Shown: positions 1 through 14,900 of the stretch, in pieces
Layout of the letters: the number at the start of each line of letters is the position of its first letter
Position numbering within the stretch: the stretch's first letter is position 1
Source of the DNA: Parus major
Taxonomy: Eukaryota; Chordata; Aves; Passeriformes; Paridae
Direction: 5' to 3'
Length of the DNA stretch: 64,000 nucleotides
NCBI RefSeq assembly: GCF_001522545.3
Contig: NC_031783.1
Span: forward strand, 2,083,790 to 2,147,789
Made by a program: the position numbers and the translations under genes
The notes under the pieces: model-generated
Seen by the model: the letters and a program-made list of their open reading frames with translations, nothing else
The model's database searches: none
Told to the model about the DNA's origin: nothing

Positions 1-3000
1 CTGTTCATCCTCTCTCCCAGGGATCCATGCTGGGGTTATTTCTCCCCTCAGAAGCACAGGAGTGCAGAAGGTGGAGGGACCTGACGCTGTCCCCAGGGCT
101 GAGTCCCTCGCAGGCCACGGCAGACACGGGTGGCACGTCCCACAGAGTGGGGTGACAGAAGGTGCTGGGTGACAAAGCACCAGCCCAGCCCCACCAGCCC
201 AGGGGGTTCCTGACAAGCCCCAGTGGGGCTGGGAGGTGCTGCTGGAGCAGGGTCTGAGCCCCACTGCCTCTCCCTGCAGGATGGAAGGCTGGGCTCTGAC
301 CCCCACGGGCAGTGCTGGTGATCCCACAGCAAAGCCCTGGCAGCAGCAGCTCTTCCTCAGCACCCCCAGGCAGCGGCCTGCTCAATGAAGAGAGCATCAA
401 TTAAAGAGCTCAGGGAGCAATTCACAGCAAAAGGTTCACCTTCTGATGTGTTCTTGTCTCTAACTGGCCTGGAAAGTTCAATTAAGCCTTTGCAGTCTCC
501 AGGTCTGTCTCTGATCTGTGCAAGCCAGAGCACAGCCAGAATGAAAAGGGCTTTTGCTGCTTGCAGCGCTGCTCCCTGCAGCCCTTCCTCTGAAACGTGG
601 CCCTTTGATGGGGGAAACCTGCTCTAGCACCAGGGAATGTTTGCTGCTCTCCTCTGGTGCTCCTCCAAAAAGCAGCAGCCTTGGGCCAGCTCGTGCAGAG
701 ACATCTCAGTGGGAGGATGAAGCAGAAGAAATAATGCAAGGGCTGGGTTTTTTTTTTTTTTCTGGTTCCAGTAGTTTTGGGTGCAGCTCTAGCACCACAC
801 GGGGCTGGAGGGAGTTACCTGTCTGAAGGGTAAGGACCAGCCAAATCCAAGCTCCACAACCCCTACAGAGATCCAGGTGGGTCCAGGATGGGACCCAGCT
901 CATTCCAAGGCCGTGAGTCCTGCCTGAGGTGTCCATCCTGCACATCCTGGGTGTGCAGCTCTGCCTGGCCAGGACCCAGCAGTGTCCCACTGGCAGCCAG
1001 AGGAGCAGGGATGCAGCTTTGTGTCTGCCCTGCCCTGCCTGTGTCCCCAGGAAAATTGGGATAAGGGGCTGGAGGCTGCCCAGCCAAACTGGGGAATGGC
1101 ACCTGCAAGCCCCAGGGAAGAAAATGGGATTTTTCTTGCCAAGAACTTGGCATTAACACTGGAAGGTGCCCACCTTGTGCACAGCCAATCCTCTCCCAAA
1201 CAGCTGCTGTGGCTTTCACTGTGTCCATCCTGTTCCAGGGTTCAGACTCCTGACACCAGAGAACACCAGAGGAGTTGGAAAGATGAGCAGAAGAGCTGCT
1301 CCTGCTCATCTCTGGCTCTAATTCTGTTCACTCCTGGAAGGCTGACATGGCCAGAGCAGCAGGCAGGGAGCCTGGGATGAAGGGACACTCCTGAGGTGGC
1401 CACAGCATGAAGATGGAGACAAAGGGCATCTCCTGCCTCCCACGTGTTCCTCCTGCCCCACACAGATCCATCACCCTGTGCCCCAGGAATGTGCTGAGGA
1501 CCTGGGACTGTGCCAGGCCAGGAGCTGTCCCACAGCACCAGGACTGCAGCAGGTGACACTCAGAGCTTGGAAATGTGTGTTTGTCCCCCTGCAGGGGCTC
1601 GTGGGGAGATCCACCAGCAGCAGGGGGTGGTTGGCAGCTCCAGTGGGATTTCCCAGCTCACAGAGCCCTGGGGACACAACTGGGCTGGGGATGGGCCGAG
1701 GGTGCCAAGGTTAGACGGGCACCAAAGAGCTCCTGGATGGCTGCAGGCACCCACAGATGGAAAACATCCAAAAATGGACTGATCTACAACATTTACATAA
1801 GGTTAAAAGCTTTTTATACGAGCTAAAAATTGCCCCATCACACAGCACCTGCAGGAGGTGCCCACTCCAGCCCAGCTCCATGTCCCAACCACGCAGGAAA
1901 CTTCAGCCTGGCCATCTCCCTGTCCATGTGCCACCACCCTGGGGTTCCTCCAGGCAGCCCCAAAGCTCTTTTTATTCCCCAGAGCTCTGAGCTGGGGCTG
2001 AGGGAGCCCCGGGAGCTGCTCGGGCCCCTTCACCCGCTCACCTTGGGCTCTTTATGGTTATTTCTCCTGACCTGATCCCACCTCGGAGGTCAGAGAGCCG
2101 CCTGGAAGGGAAAACATTTCCCAGCACCTCCAGCTGTTCCCCCTCAGCTGAGCGAATCCCGAAGCCAGGATGCAGGCTGCCACCTTTTGGCAGAACCGAG
2201 GAGATTTCACATCGTTCATTTCTGCTAATTAAGCCATGCCATAAAATACCTTCTCCATTATTACTCAATTATGACACTTGCAGACTGGCAAGTAACTCAG
2301 TAATCTAAGTTTACATATTATTTGTATTTTTTTAATTTAATGCTAGCAAAATTTATTGCCAAATGTATTTTATGTCAAATTTAATCTCTTCCAGGTTTGA
2401 GTTTTGATTTATTTTTGTTTCCTTGAACCCCAACCCCGATAACAGGGCCCAGACACAGCAGGGGTTAAAGAGGAGCTGAGGGGCCATGAAGAGCCCCTGG
2501 GCTGGATGGCACCAGTGCCAATCCCAAATCTCACCAGAAGAAAAAGGACAAATGGATCTATGGGTGATTCCAACCAGCTAAAAATGAAACTGGTTTTGGA
2601 GATGAGGTCCCTGGCAGGGCACTGCTGCACCTCCCAAGCTGCAGAATGGTGGCTGATGCATTTCCTGAGCTCTGAGGATGCTTTACCACAGATGTGCAAA
2701 CAGCTGATTGAAAAGCAGATCAGCAAACAGCTCCTGCCCTTCCCACCCACCAGGATATCGGCAGGAAAATGGAGCAGGAGCTGCTGCCAGCCCGTCTCTG
2801 TCACAGCCCCAGTCCCGGGGATGCTGATGCATGTGGGACCCGCCCCAGACACCTCCAGGTTTGGTCAGAACAACCTTCCTGAGCTTGCAGAGCGTCCCAA
2901 AGAGCAGCTGCAAGTTCTCCAGAAATAAATTCTTGTGCAACATGAACATCCCGAGTGGGAGGTGTCCCCTGGCTGCCAGTGGTGCCGTTCTGGCTTTGGA

Positions 3001-3465
3001 GAACTCTTCCAGGTGCTGGCCAAAGCCTGAGTGACAGGGATACCCCAGGGGTGACAGCAGCCAGCCTGTGCTCCAGCAGTCCCACATTTATGGGCTACAC
3101 AGTGCCCAGAAGTGCCTAAATAACAGCAGGATTATGTCTGATGCCCTGGCTCTGTGCCCAGCCGGGTGCAGGGCTGAGCTCCAGCCCCCCGACCTGCTCC
3201 TGTGACACCCCAGGGCCTGCCCCACTCCCTGAGCCGTGCCACAGGTGAGTGTGTCACTAATCTCTTCCATTTCTATCGGTGGTACATCTTGGAGTTTGTT
3301 TTGGATGCTTTGGAAGTTAATTAGTTCAGCAATGACTAATTAAGGGGAGGGGGGAAGCTGCTGCACGAGGCTTTGGGCAGGCAGGACAGCCTGGCTGGGG
3401 CTGCCTTCATACCCTGGCAGGCAGAGCAGGCAAGGGGACAGAATTTGTGACATGTGCCAGGTCAG
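1..3465. other. Left flank, no gene recognised
   Basis: I see no recognisable coding exon here. Short open frames occur on both strands, but none resembles a known family and none is bracketed by convincing splice sites in a consistent phase. There is a run of about 14 T near 750 and an AT-richer patch at about 2200-2400. In mammals HMOX2 lies next to the 5' end of NMRAL1, yet no heme oxygenase sequence is visible in this stretch. Confidence 0.6.
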
Positions 3466-3737
3466 CTGTGCCATGCTGGACCATGCTGTGCCATGGTGTG
3501 CCATACTATGCTGTGCCATGCTGTGCCATGCCATGCTGTGCCATGCTGTGCCATGCCATACCATGCTGTGACATGCCATGCTGTGCCATGCTGTACCATG
3601 CTGTACCATGCTGTGCCATGCCATACCATGCTGTGCCATGCCGTGCCATACTATGCTGTGCCATGCCGTGCCATACTATGCTGTGCCATGCTGTGCCATG
3701 CCATGCTGTGCCATGCTGTGCCATGCTGTGCCATGCC
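3466..3737. repeat. 10-bp tandem array (CCATGCTGTG)n
   Basis: About 27 units of a 10-bp motif, CCATGCTGTG, run head to tail with variants such as CCATGCCATG, CCATACTATG and CCATGCCGTG. Since 10 is not a multiple of 3, the array is open in several frames and produces artificial Cys/His/Met-rich translations. It is a minisatellite, not a gene. Confidence 0.95.
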
Positions 3738-5377
3738 AGGGCCCTGTGCCCTGCAGTTCCCAGCCCAGTGACTCCATTCCACATCACAGCACCAGCTCTG
3801 CCGCCTTGTCCCCAGGTGGGGCAGCCAAGTGACACCTCCCGTTCTCCCCAAACCCCCCAAGCCCCCCAGTTCCCTACCTTGGCCCCGTGCCGCCTTGCCC
3901 GGCTCGCTGTGTGAGCAGGGGATGGGCGAGGGCATCCTGGTGCCGCGGGAGGATGCAGCCCCTCCGTGTCCCGCTCAGCTCCGTGTCCCCAGGGCTTTCC
4001 TTCCTCCTCCAGGGATGTTCAGGTGCGGGGTGGAAGCCACCCTTCCCTCCGGTGTCCCCCGCAGCTGATGGGAGCCGGGGCGGTGCTCGGGGCAGCACCT
4101 GCGCAAGGTGGGTCCGGCTTCCCCCGCCGCTTCCAGCCCGGTGGTTTTTGTCTCTTTTTCGTTCGCTTCTCGCCCCTTCCTGCCCTGGGTCTCGCTGATC
4201 TTCCTTCCTGTCAGCGTGGGGCTGCTGCCTGCGCACCGGGGTGAGAGATCCGCCGAAACCCGGCAGCCACAGCCGGGGCCGGCCCGCTGGGATGCTCAGC
4301 GCTCGGACACTTCCCCGGCTGCTTTCTCCCAAAAGCCACAAAACCGCCCCGACAATATCCAGACTGCTGCGAGTTCACTTGGAGCAAAACCGTGAGCTCA
4401 CCCCAGCCTGGAAAAGCCGAGGGGTTTTGTTACACAAGCCCCTCACTGACCAGGAACGCCGGGAATATCCCATGGAAGAGCCTGGACTTGCAGCAGCTCT
4501 GCCCTTCACTGGGTTGTGCAAAGAAATAATTGCGTGAGTAAATTAAAGTTGTGTTTTGAAAGAGTGGAATAAAAGGGTAAGAACAGCCTCACTTTCCTCC
4601 AAAGCCATCCTCCTGCCCTTGCTAAGTGCTCCCTGGAATTAGGATTTGTCTCCAAAAAGCTGGATCCCGTCCCACCGAGGATCCAGAGGCACCAGATCAG
4701 CAGGACAGGCGGGATCTCCCCTCCCCAGCTCTGCACAGGCAGGTGGGGTCGGTCATTATTTTCCATTTTTGTTCTACAAAACCCTCAGTTTGTAAATCCT
4801 GTAAACATTTCACTGTCATTCAGGCAAATGGTGGCTAACAGAGCTCCCGTGGTGGCGAGCTGCTGGGGGTCAGGGTGGGCTCATGGCCACTGAAGTGTGT
4901 CTGGGGAGGAGAGATGGAATTCTGACCTCCAGCCACCACTTTGGGCTCCCCCAGCCTCACTCTGTGCCTGCCCCATGCTGGGCCCAGTAAAGGGTTAAAA
5001 CCTTTCCTCTGGTGGGAATTTCCTCGGTGGTTTCAACAGGAGCTGGACCTGGTAAATCCCAGCAGCCAATCTGTAGCTGAAATCCCTCACATCCAAAATG
5101 ACTGTGCAGAAACCCCGGTCGGGGCTGTACCTCCTGCTTTCACATCATTTCTCTGAATTAACACATCTGAAATATTCCTTTGTGTATTACACATCCCCCA
5201 CCCATTTTCTGGGTTTTTTACTGGATTCAACCCCAAATCTCTCAGCGTATTTATTTACTAAACTCAACCTATGGAGCTCTGGGCAGGGGAGGAGAGGAGA
5301 GGCCCAGGGGTGACTCTGTTGACTCGTGAGGGTGCCCAGGGATGGATCCTCAGCTCAGACCTGCACAGAGTCACCTG
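3738..5377. other. Intergenic, GC-rich at 3880-4340
   Basis: No gene was recognised. The part from about 3880 to 4340 is clearly richer in GC and CpG than its surroundings and could be a promoter or CpG island for a gene transcribed leftward out of the window. That is inference from composition only. The rest is ordinary intergenic sequence. Confidence 0.4.
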
Positions 5378-5422
5378 CCTGGGGATAACGAACCTGGGGA
5401 TAACGAACCTGGGGATAATGAA
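5378..5422. repeat. Three copies of a 15-bp repeat
   Basis: CCTGGGGATAACGAA occurs three times head to tail at 5378, 5393 and 5408; the third copy has one change (AACG to AATG). It is a small local duplication of unknown significance. Confidence 0.9.
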
Positions 5423-5589
5423 CGGTCCCAGCTCCAGAGGGAGCAGCAGGATGAGCATGGGGAACAACGCAGTTTTCACACCAAGGAAATGCAGACTAGT
5501 CTGGGAAGCTTGGGGCGTCCCTGGGGAGGAAGGGACACAACCCCCAGTGACCTCCCAGATGGTGACACGGTGGCTCTTGGGTTTTAAAC

Positions 5590-5836
5590 GGGATGGGATG
5601 GGATGGGATGGGATGGGATGGGATGGGATGGGATGGGATGGGATGGGATGATGAGATGGGATGATGGGATGGGATGATGGGATATGATGGGATATGATGG
5701 GATATGATGGGATGTGATGGGATATGATGGGATGGGATCCATGGGATGGGATGGGATCATGGGATGGGATGGGATGGGATCCATGGGATGGGATGGGATG
5801 ATGGGATGGGATGGGATGGGATGGGATGGGATGGGA
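5590..5836. repeat. GGGAT satellite-like array
   Basis: About 245 bp consist of GGGAT pentamers with interspersed GGGATATGAT, GGGATGAT and GGGATCCAT variants. The plus strand carries many successive GGG runs separated by two bases, the pattern expected of G-quadruplex-forming DNA. The array ends about 19 bp before the first GC box of the NMRAL1 promoter. Confidence 0.95.
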
Positions 5837-5854
5837 GCGGAGCCTCACGCCGGC

Positions 5855-5889
5855 GGTGGGCGGGGCCTGGCGCTGGTGGGCGGGGCCTG
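5855..5889 (+). promoter_or_regulatory. NMRAL1: NMRAL1 GC-box pair
   Basis: GGTGGGCGGGGCCTG occurs twice, at 5855-5869 and 5875-5889. Each copy contains the GGGCGGGGC core recognised by Sp/KLF factors. The pair lies upstream of the CpG-rich sequence leading into the inferred first exon of NMRAL1, and no TATA box is apparent. This fits a housekeeping-type promoter; the transcription start is not determined. Confidence 0.6.
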
Positions 5890-6000
5890 TCGGAGATTGA
5901 CATCTGAGCCGCGCCCAGCCGGGAGTGGCCGAGTGCATTCGGACGGAGCCGAACACAATCGGGTCACTCCGGAGAGACGAACGCTCGCAGCTCGCAGCCC

Positions 6001-6090
6001 AGCCGACTGGACCCGAACCGAGGCGGGCGGAGCCGACTGGACCCGAACCGAGGCGGGCGGAGCCGATTGGACCCAAACCGAGGTGAGGAG
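6001..6090 (+). repeat. NMRAL1: Three 30-bp repeats across NMRAL1 5' exon end
   Basis: Copies lie at 6001-6030, 6031-6060 and 6061-6090. The first two are identical and the third differs at several bases. In the third, GAGGCGGGCGG has become GAGGTGAGGAG, which is a good splice donor (GAG|GTGAGG, exon end 6082). A matching acceptor, ctgtcag, precedes 6214, so 6082 and 6214 are probably the borders of a 5' UTR intron. The repeat itself is certain; the splice assignment is inference. Confidence 0.75.
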
Positions 6091-6239
6091 CCGTGTGATG
6101 GAGGACGCTCCCGCTGCCCCCCGGGGCCGGCCATGGCCCCGCAGCCGCTCCGCTCCCTCCCGGCACCGGTCCGGGGGCTGAGCCGTGCGACCTCGCTGCT
6201 TCTCGCCCTGTCAGAGCCCCGGGACTGCCCGCGCTGCTC

Positions 6240-9385
<3,146 letters not shown>

Positions 9386-10471
9386 GCCTCCCCTCCCTCC
9401 TCTTCCTCCCTGGTTTCTGCAGCAGGTAGGGGGACCTGAGGTGAGGTGTCCTGAGCCATGCTGCCTTCCCAGCAGTGCCCCAGGGAGAAGCTGATCCTGC
9501 CCCAGCTGGGGGAGCTTGGCCCTTGTGCTGGTCCATGTGTGTGCTCCTGCAGCCTGGCTGGGACTATTTAGGCAGCCAGAACAAGAGGAAGTGCTGGACA
9601 GCACAGGCAGAGGGGTGGCAGAAGCACTGCCTTTGCACTCTGGCCTCAGGGAGGTGTTGCTTTAGTCATTGTGGGTGTTTTAGGGTGGTGGGGCCTTGTT
9701 TTCCCAGGATCACATCCTTTCCCAGGCAGCTCTGAGCATATGGCACCAAGGTTTGGGCACTGCAGGTGAGCCACTGGAGATGGAGGCTTAGTGTCACCCC
9801 AGCAAGCAGGGACTGCAGTGGCTTCCTGAGACTGTAACACAAAAGCTGAGCCTGATTCCTCATCATACAGCTCTGGCTCTGTTCCTTGGGCTCCTGGAGA
9901 TAATTTTAGTCACTGTCCCAAGGAGCTGAGATAAAACTCGACATTTTCTAGACTGTCTAAGGTTCAGTGGAAAAGCCCCTTCCCCCTCACGTGCCTGAAG
10001 GACTGCTCAGATAGGGCAGGTTTGTGTTTCAAGTCAGTCCCAGCCCCTAGCAATGCTTGAGCCTGTCCCAGAGACCTTCATTCCTGTTACCAGGGGAGGG
10101 AAAGGGGGAAGAGTATACAAGGCAGCAAGGCACAGCACATGTTAAATATCTTTATGAAGTCCATCTTATTTACATGGGTACAGAATCACTTTACAGAAGT
10201 TTAATCAGGAGGCAACGCGTGCTTTATTTCAGCAAATTAAGAAGGGCAAGACTACAGCATGTCCCTGTTTAACTGGTGTTGAACTGATTAGTAGGTGGGC
10301 TGATGGTACCTGCATGGTATCACAAACACAGCAGGCTACAGTAACCATGGAATACTCACTGCAAGAGCTCAGCTGCATCTGGAAGGAGTGATCCACCTGA
10401 CTTGCACTCTCACACAAGTAAAACAACAATGCTTTGACCAATCCTTTACACTATGGGTGTTGCACTAAGGT

Positions 10472-10477
10472 AATAAA
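10472..10477 (+). terminator. NMRAL1: Candidate NMRAL1 poly(A) signal
   Basis: AATAAA on the plus strand lies about 1.1 kb after the NMRAL1 stop and is the only canonical hexamer I saw in this direction before DNAJA3. A closer but weak GATAAA lies at 9930-9935. Which one is used cannot be told from sequence. Confidence 0.35.
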
Positions 10478-10872
10478 AGATTTTTGTCCCCAACTGGCAA
10501 AGGGCTCAGTGATCGATTTGTACCAGTCCAGAAGCGACAGCAGTTGTGTGGTAACTTTAGTTATTTGGGGGATAAACTTGAGGCAAAGTGCAGATTCCAT
10601 CACTGCTCTGTGCAGGCAATCAGCAGGACAGAGAAAGCCCAGGGCTGTGAGGGAGCCAGGCCAGCTGGGCTCAGACAATGCCCAGCCATGGGGAGATTCC
10701 ACTCAGAGCTGTGCAGGGCAGCAGGGCTGTCGTGAAGACAAGGTTAGACCTCCCTGACCCACCAAGCCTCCTGGAGAGTTCACCAAGCACACCTGGCATT
10801 CCAAAGGGCACCTGAGTGAGCAGCTGGTGGGCTTGGTCTCCATACAGCAAACTGCTGCTCTGTGCTGGAATA

Positions 10873-10878
10873 TTTATT
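10873..10878 (-). terminator. DNAJA3: Candidate DNAJA3 poly(A) signal
   Basis: TTTATT on the plus strand gives AATAAA in the DNAJA3 direction about 1.03 kb after its stop codon. A second AATAAA lies at 10223-10228, so alternative polyadenylation is possible. Confidence 0.4.
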
Positions 10879-11910
10879 TCACATTTCCTCTGGTTTGGAT
10901 TCTAAATAATACTTTAACTTTTACCAAATAAGCTTCCAGCAGCAGTAGGGTTGTGGAACAGCCTCCAGAGAGCCACACTTCTGCAAAGCTGGTGTTTTCC
11001 TTCACTGCCAGTTCCTAGGACAGTGGGTGGGGTTTGTGTTGGTGCCTCGGTGGTCCATGGCTCTCCAGCTGGGATTCTTCCTTTGCTGCTGACTGACATC
11101 CTGTGTTCTCCAGAGCCTGGCTGCCAGAAAGATTCACCCCCAACTGCATGGATGACCTGCTGCTGCTGGCTCCTAGTTCCCAGTAGAACGTTTTCCTGCA
11201 GTCGAAGTGAGAGGAAGGTTATAATTTCCTGGCTGTATGAGCACACAGCCCACTCTGGGAGCACCTCCCCTCCTGACCTGCTGTCACAATCAGCCCTACA
11301 GCACAGCCAGCTTTGTAGCCTACAAAGATGCAAAGCTGAGCCCCTGGAATCCAAGACTCTGTGTCTGCTGTAGCTGACTCCAAGTCTCAGTGCTCCCTCA
11401 TAACAGGTCAGCACCAACTAAAGCACCTGAGTTACCCTGCAGTGATGCATGGTGGGGTTTGCTGTGCTCTGTGACAAAGGCTGGCTCATCCCTGGTGCTG
11501 TAAGCCAATGGCAGGGGTGAATCCAGCCCCAGTGTGCCAGCACCAGTGGCTCTGCAGCCCAGGATTTGTGTGGCAGAACCCGGTCCCAGTGGGACCAGCT
11601 CATGGGAACACGCTCAGTGCTTGGAACTGGGCACAGCTCCAGCAGCAGAGCTGCAGGGGAGGCCAGCCACCTCCCCCAGGGTGCACCCAGCATCCGTGCT
11701 GCTCTTTGCTGCAGCAACAATGCACTTTAATCCCTGGCTTGTTGCTCCAGGTCCCAAGGGACAACTAGGGCTGTGCACACCCACGGCTGGAAGGCCTGAG
11801 GCTAAGTGAGAAGCAGCTCTGTGCTATTGTGCTTCCATCTCCCAGGAAGTGCTCAGTGTGGGGGAAAGACAACAGTGAAACACAAGAGGCCTCCTACCTC
11901 GGATGGGGTG

Positions 11911-14900
11911 TCAGGAGGTAAACATTTTCTTAAGTTTGGAAAGGAATCCCTCCTTGTTCTCCTGAGCCTCAGGCCTATCCCCGCCTGCGTCAGCGCTAGC
12001 CGTGGCCCTGCCACCTGGACACAAACAGCAAAGGGCTGCAGTCAGAGACATCTCCCACCAGGACCAGAGGGGTGTTTTGGACAGGGAATGGCCAAGAGAA
12101 AGCAGCTGGCTGTGCTGCTCCCTCACATCCAGGGCTGCACCTGAACCGAGCCACAGGACTGGGCCCTTGCAGTGAAAGCACTGGGGAGCCTGGATCCCAC
12201 AAGTGGAAAAGCCAACCATGAGCTCAGGTGCTGAGCTGTTCCCCTTTCCCCAGCCCTCCAACTGGCACGGGAATTCTTGTGCTGCACAATTGAGTGAGTC
12301 AGGGACCCCAGAGGCTTTGGAAACAAGTGCTTGGAACTGAGAATCTGCCACTAAAAACAAGCAGTGAACTCAATCACAGCCAGCCAGGACTTTACAGGGT
12401 TAAAAAATCTATACTGGTGGTCCCTGAAACAAGTTCTTCCTGATTCAAGGTTGTGTCCTTGCAAAGCAGTGCAAAACCACACCAGGAGCCTGATTTATGT
12501 CATTGCAAGCATTTCTCAGACAGTGTCAAGAAAAAATTAACTAATGTAGAATGAAAAAGGCTACAAGTATTTCAGACCAACTCTCCAGATAAGGAATGTT
12601 AAAACTGTCCTCTATGAACAGGTCCTGAGAACTTGTTTGTCCCTCAGAAGTGGCTATAACGAGAACAAAGGGGACCTCTTGGCTAATCTGCTTTTTTTCT
12701 ACAGTAAAACTATCAATAACAAGATCCCAAACGCCCCCTCAAGCTTTCTTTGTGCACAGAGAATGCAGAGTCTGGTGCTCCCCAGCTTCCCAGGGCTGAG
12801 TGCTGGGCTAGGACTGATGCAATGGAATGAAATCCCGAGGCAGGACACGCCTCCCTCAGCACAGCCTGTCTCTACACTGCGACCTACTGGCGTTGTTTTA
12901 ACACACCTTGCTGCTTCAGCGTGGTGAAAACTTGTAGGTTTGCTTTTTAAAAAATTAGTTTTAAGGGTGTTTCTTCTTCTCTTTGGCACATTAATGCCTT
13001 TAAAAAGCTGGAATGGAAATTCAGTGCTCAGAGCTCTCTGCCCTTCCCCAAGGCTGACTAATATGGGAAAGATGTCATTTCTGTGTTAGGAAAGCATCAT
13101 AAAACACAACACTGGGAAGCATTTGGCAGATGCTGCCTTCTAATATCCTGCACCTAAGCCTATATGGCCCACACTTTGGCACGTAGTAGAGCAGATCCTG
13201 GGATCATTCAACAGCTCCAAAAGGCTCTCACCCTTGCCTAGTCATAAATGCCCTGCTGGGTTTCAAACCAAAACCAAAATCCAGTGGGATTTAAGTTCAT
13301 TGTTCCAATTAAACAAAGAAAAAACTGCTTTCCAGTAGCCAAAGCTCCTTCCTCAATATTTTACCTAATGTGTTGTGCCTTTAGCTGCTGCCTCTTCCAA
13401 GCACCTCATCCCTGAAACTTAAAAAACACAATTGCTGGATCTCAATTTTCCATCTGGAGCTTCACAAAGCTCCCAGTTGCTCTCACTCCTCCATGGTGCT
13501 GGAGGCTGTCCACTGAGCAGAGCTGACACTGCCACCAATGGACACTCCTAGCCCAGGTTTCCCCACACACACACAGAGCTCAGCCCCAACAGAAATCCCC
13601 ATCAGCATTCCAGGAGAAACAGCCCTGCTGTGCTCAGGATTGGGATCACACAGGAAACTGGCTTGAAGTACATTTGCTTTTCTGCCTCAAGGCAAGTCCT
13701 GGCACAGGGGAAGCAGGGAGCAGAAAGCATTCATCAGCACAGCTTGTCTGGACCCTGGAGAACTCAGTGCCTGCTCTCTGTTCACACATGGATTTGCCCA
13801 GTAAGTATGGAACACAGCTTCCTGGGAAGAGGCTGCCTCCCTGCTGTGTGCTACAGCCTGTTAATATCACACTAGAGCTATTTTTGTTACACCAGGCTGT
13901 GCTGCCACAGTGACCCTGGCTCACCTTGCTCCCCAGGAATGGCCAGGGAGCGCTCTGCACTCCCACAGCACTGCCCAGGGAAGGGGCAGGAGTTCCCTCA
14001 CTCACCTGACGCTGTGTTGGTGACCCCGTTCACGGTGCCGTCCACGTCAGCCTCGTCCTCGGCGTAGCTCATCATTAAGGCTCGCTGGCGATCTGTCAGC
14101 CTCCTGTGGCACCAGGACAGGGCTCAGGGATGGCCTGGGGGTCCCAGAGCCCCCCAGACCTCCCCCAGAAGCACCCACGAGGGGCAGGGACTGGAGTACA
14201 TTGTGTAGGAATACACCAGGAATTTATGTACTCTTTAAATGAGCCACCTATGAGGAATGATCTATAAAATACTCTCAGTGGAAGAGGAAACACAGGACCC
14301 ACTGCATTTCATGGAATTTTCACAACTTCTAAACAACATTTCTTGCAAAATGTTTTTAAGATTTCACAGGAACTTGTTTTAGCTCTACTTACTGAGGAAC
14401 TTTTATCTTTATGTGGATGTAGTGGTCTCCATAGCCATAGCTGTTGACCTTGGGAATGCCTTTCCCACTCATTCGAATTTTCTGGTCTGGCTGAATACCA
14501 GGGGGTATCTAAAAACAGAGAGGTGTCACATTTATTACTCTAATTAAACATTTATACAATAATTACACATCTATAAGAATTATCTGCCTTTCCAACAAGC
14601 TTTAAAGTAGGATGGGAGAGCTCTGGTGTGGTCATATGCATAGGGACACATCCCAAAGCTAAGCCAGTAATGATGGAAAAACTTTTGAAGGAAAAAGTAA
14701 AGAACCTGACACAGGTGGGGTTTGTCCAGCAATCCCTTTCTTTCCCTGCCCCTACACAGCAACAGGAAAGAAGCTGTGACCAGGCAGGTCACAAACTACC
14801 CAAGGCTCAATCCTGAAGGAGTCTGAAATGCAGTACTGGCAGACTTAGGAGATTTTCCCCACCTTTGCAGCAAAGGAGAAGCCTTTGCTGTGCCCCACTG

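Larger units (their letters stand above)
9386..11910. other. NMRAL1 / DNAJA3 3' UTR interval
   Basis: This interval separates the convergent stop codons. It holds no further coding exon that I can support. On the plus strand I saw only one canonical AATAAA (10472-10477) and a weak GATAAA (9930-9935) for NMRAL1. On the minus strand, DNAJA3 candidates are AATAAA at 10873-10878 and 10223-10228 and ATTAAA at 11726-11731 and 10200-10205. If the distal signals are used, the two 3' UTRs would overlap. Confidence 0.6.

Noticed and set aside
3447..3914. Cys/His-rich open frames resembling metal-binding repeats
   Set aside because: They come from a 10-bp tandem array that stays open in several frames on both strands.
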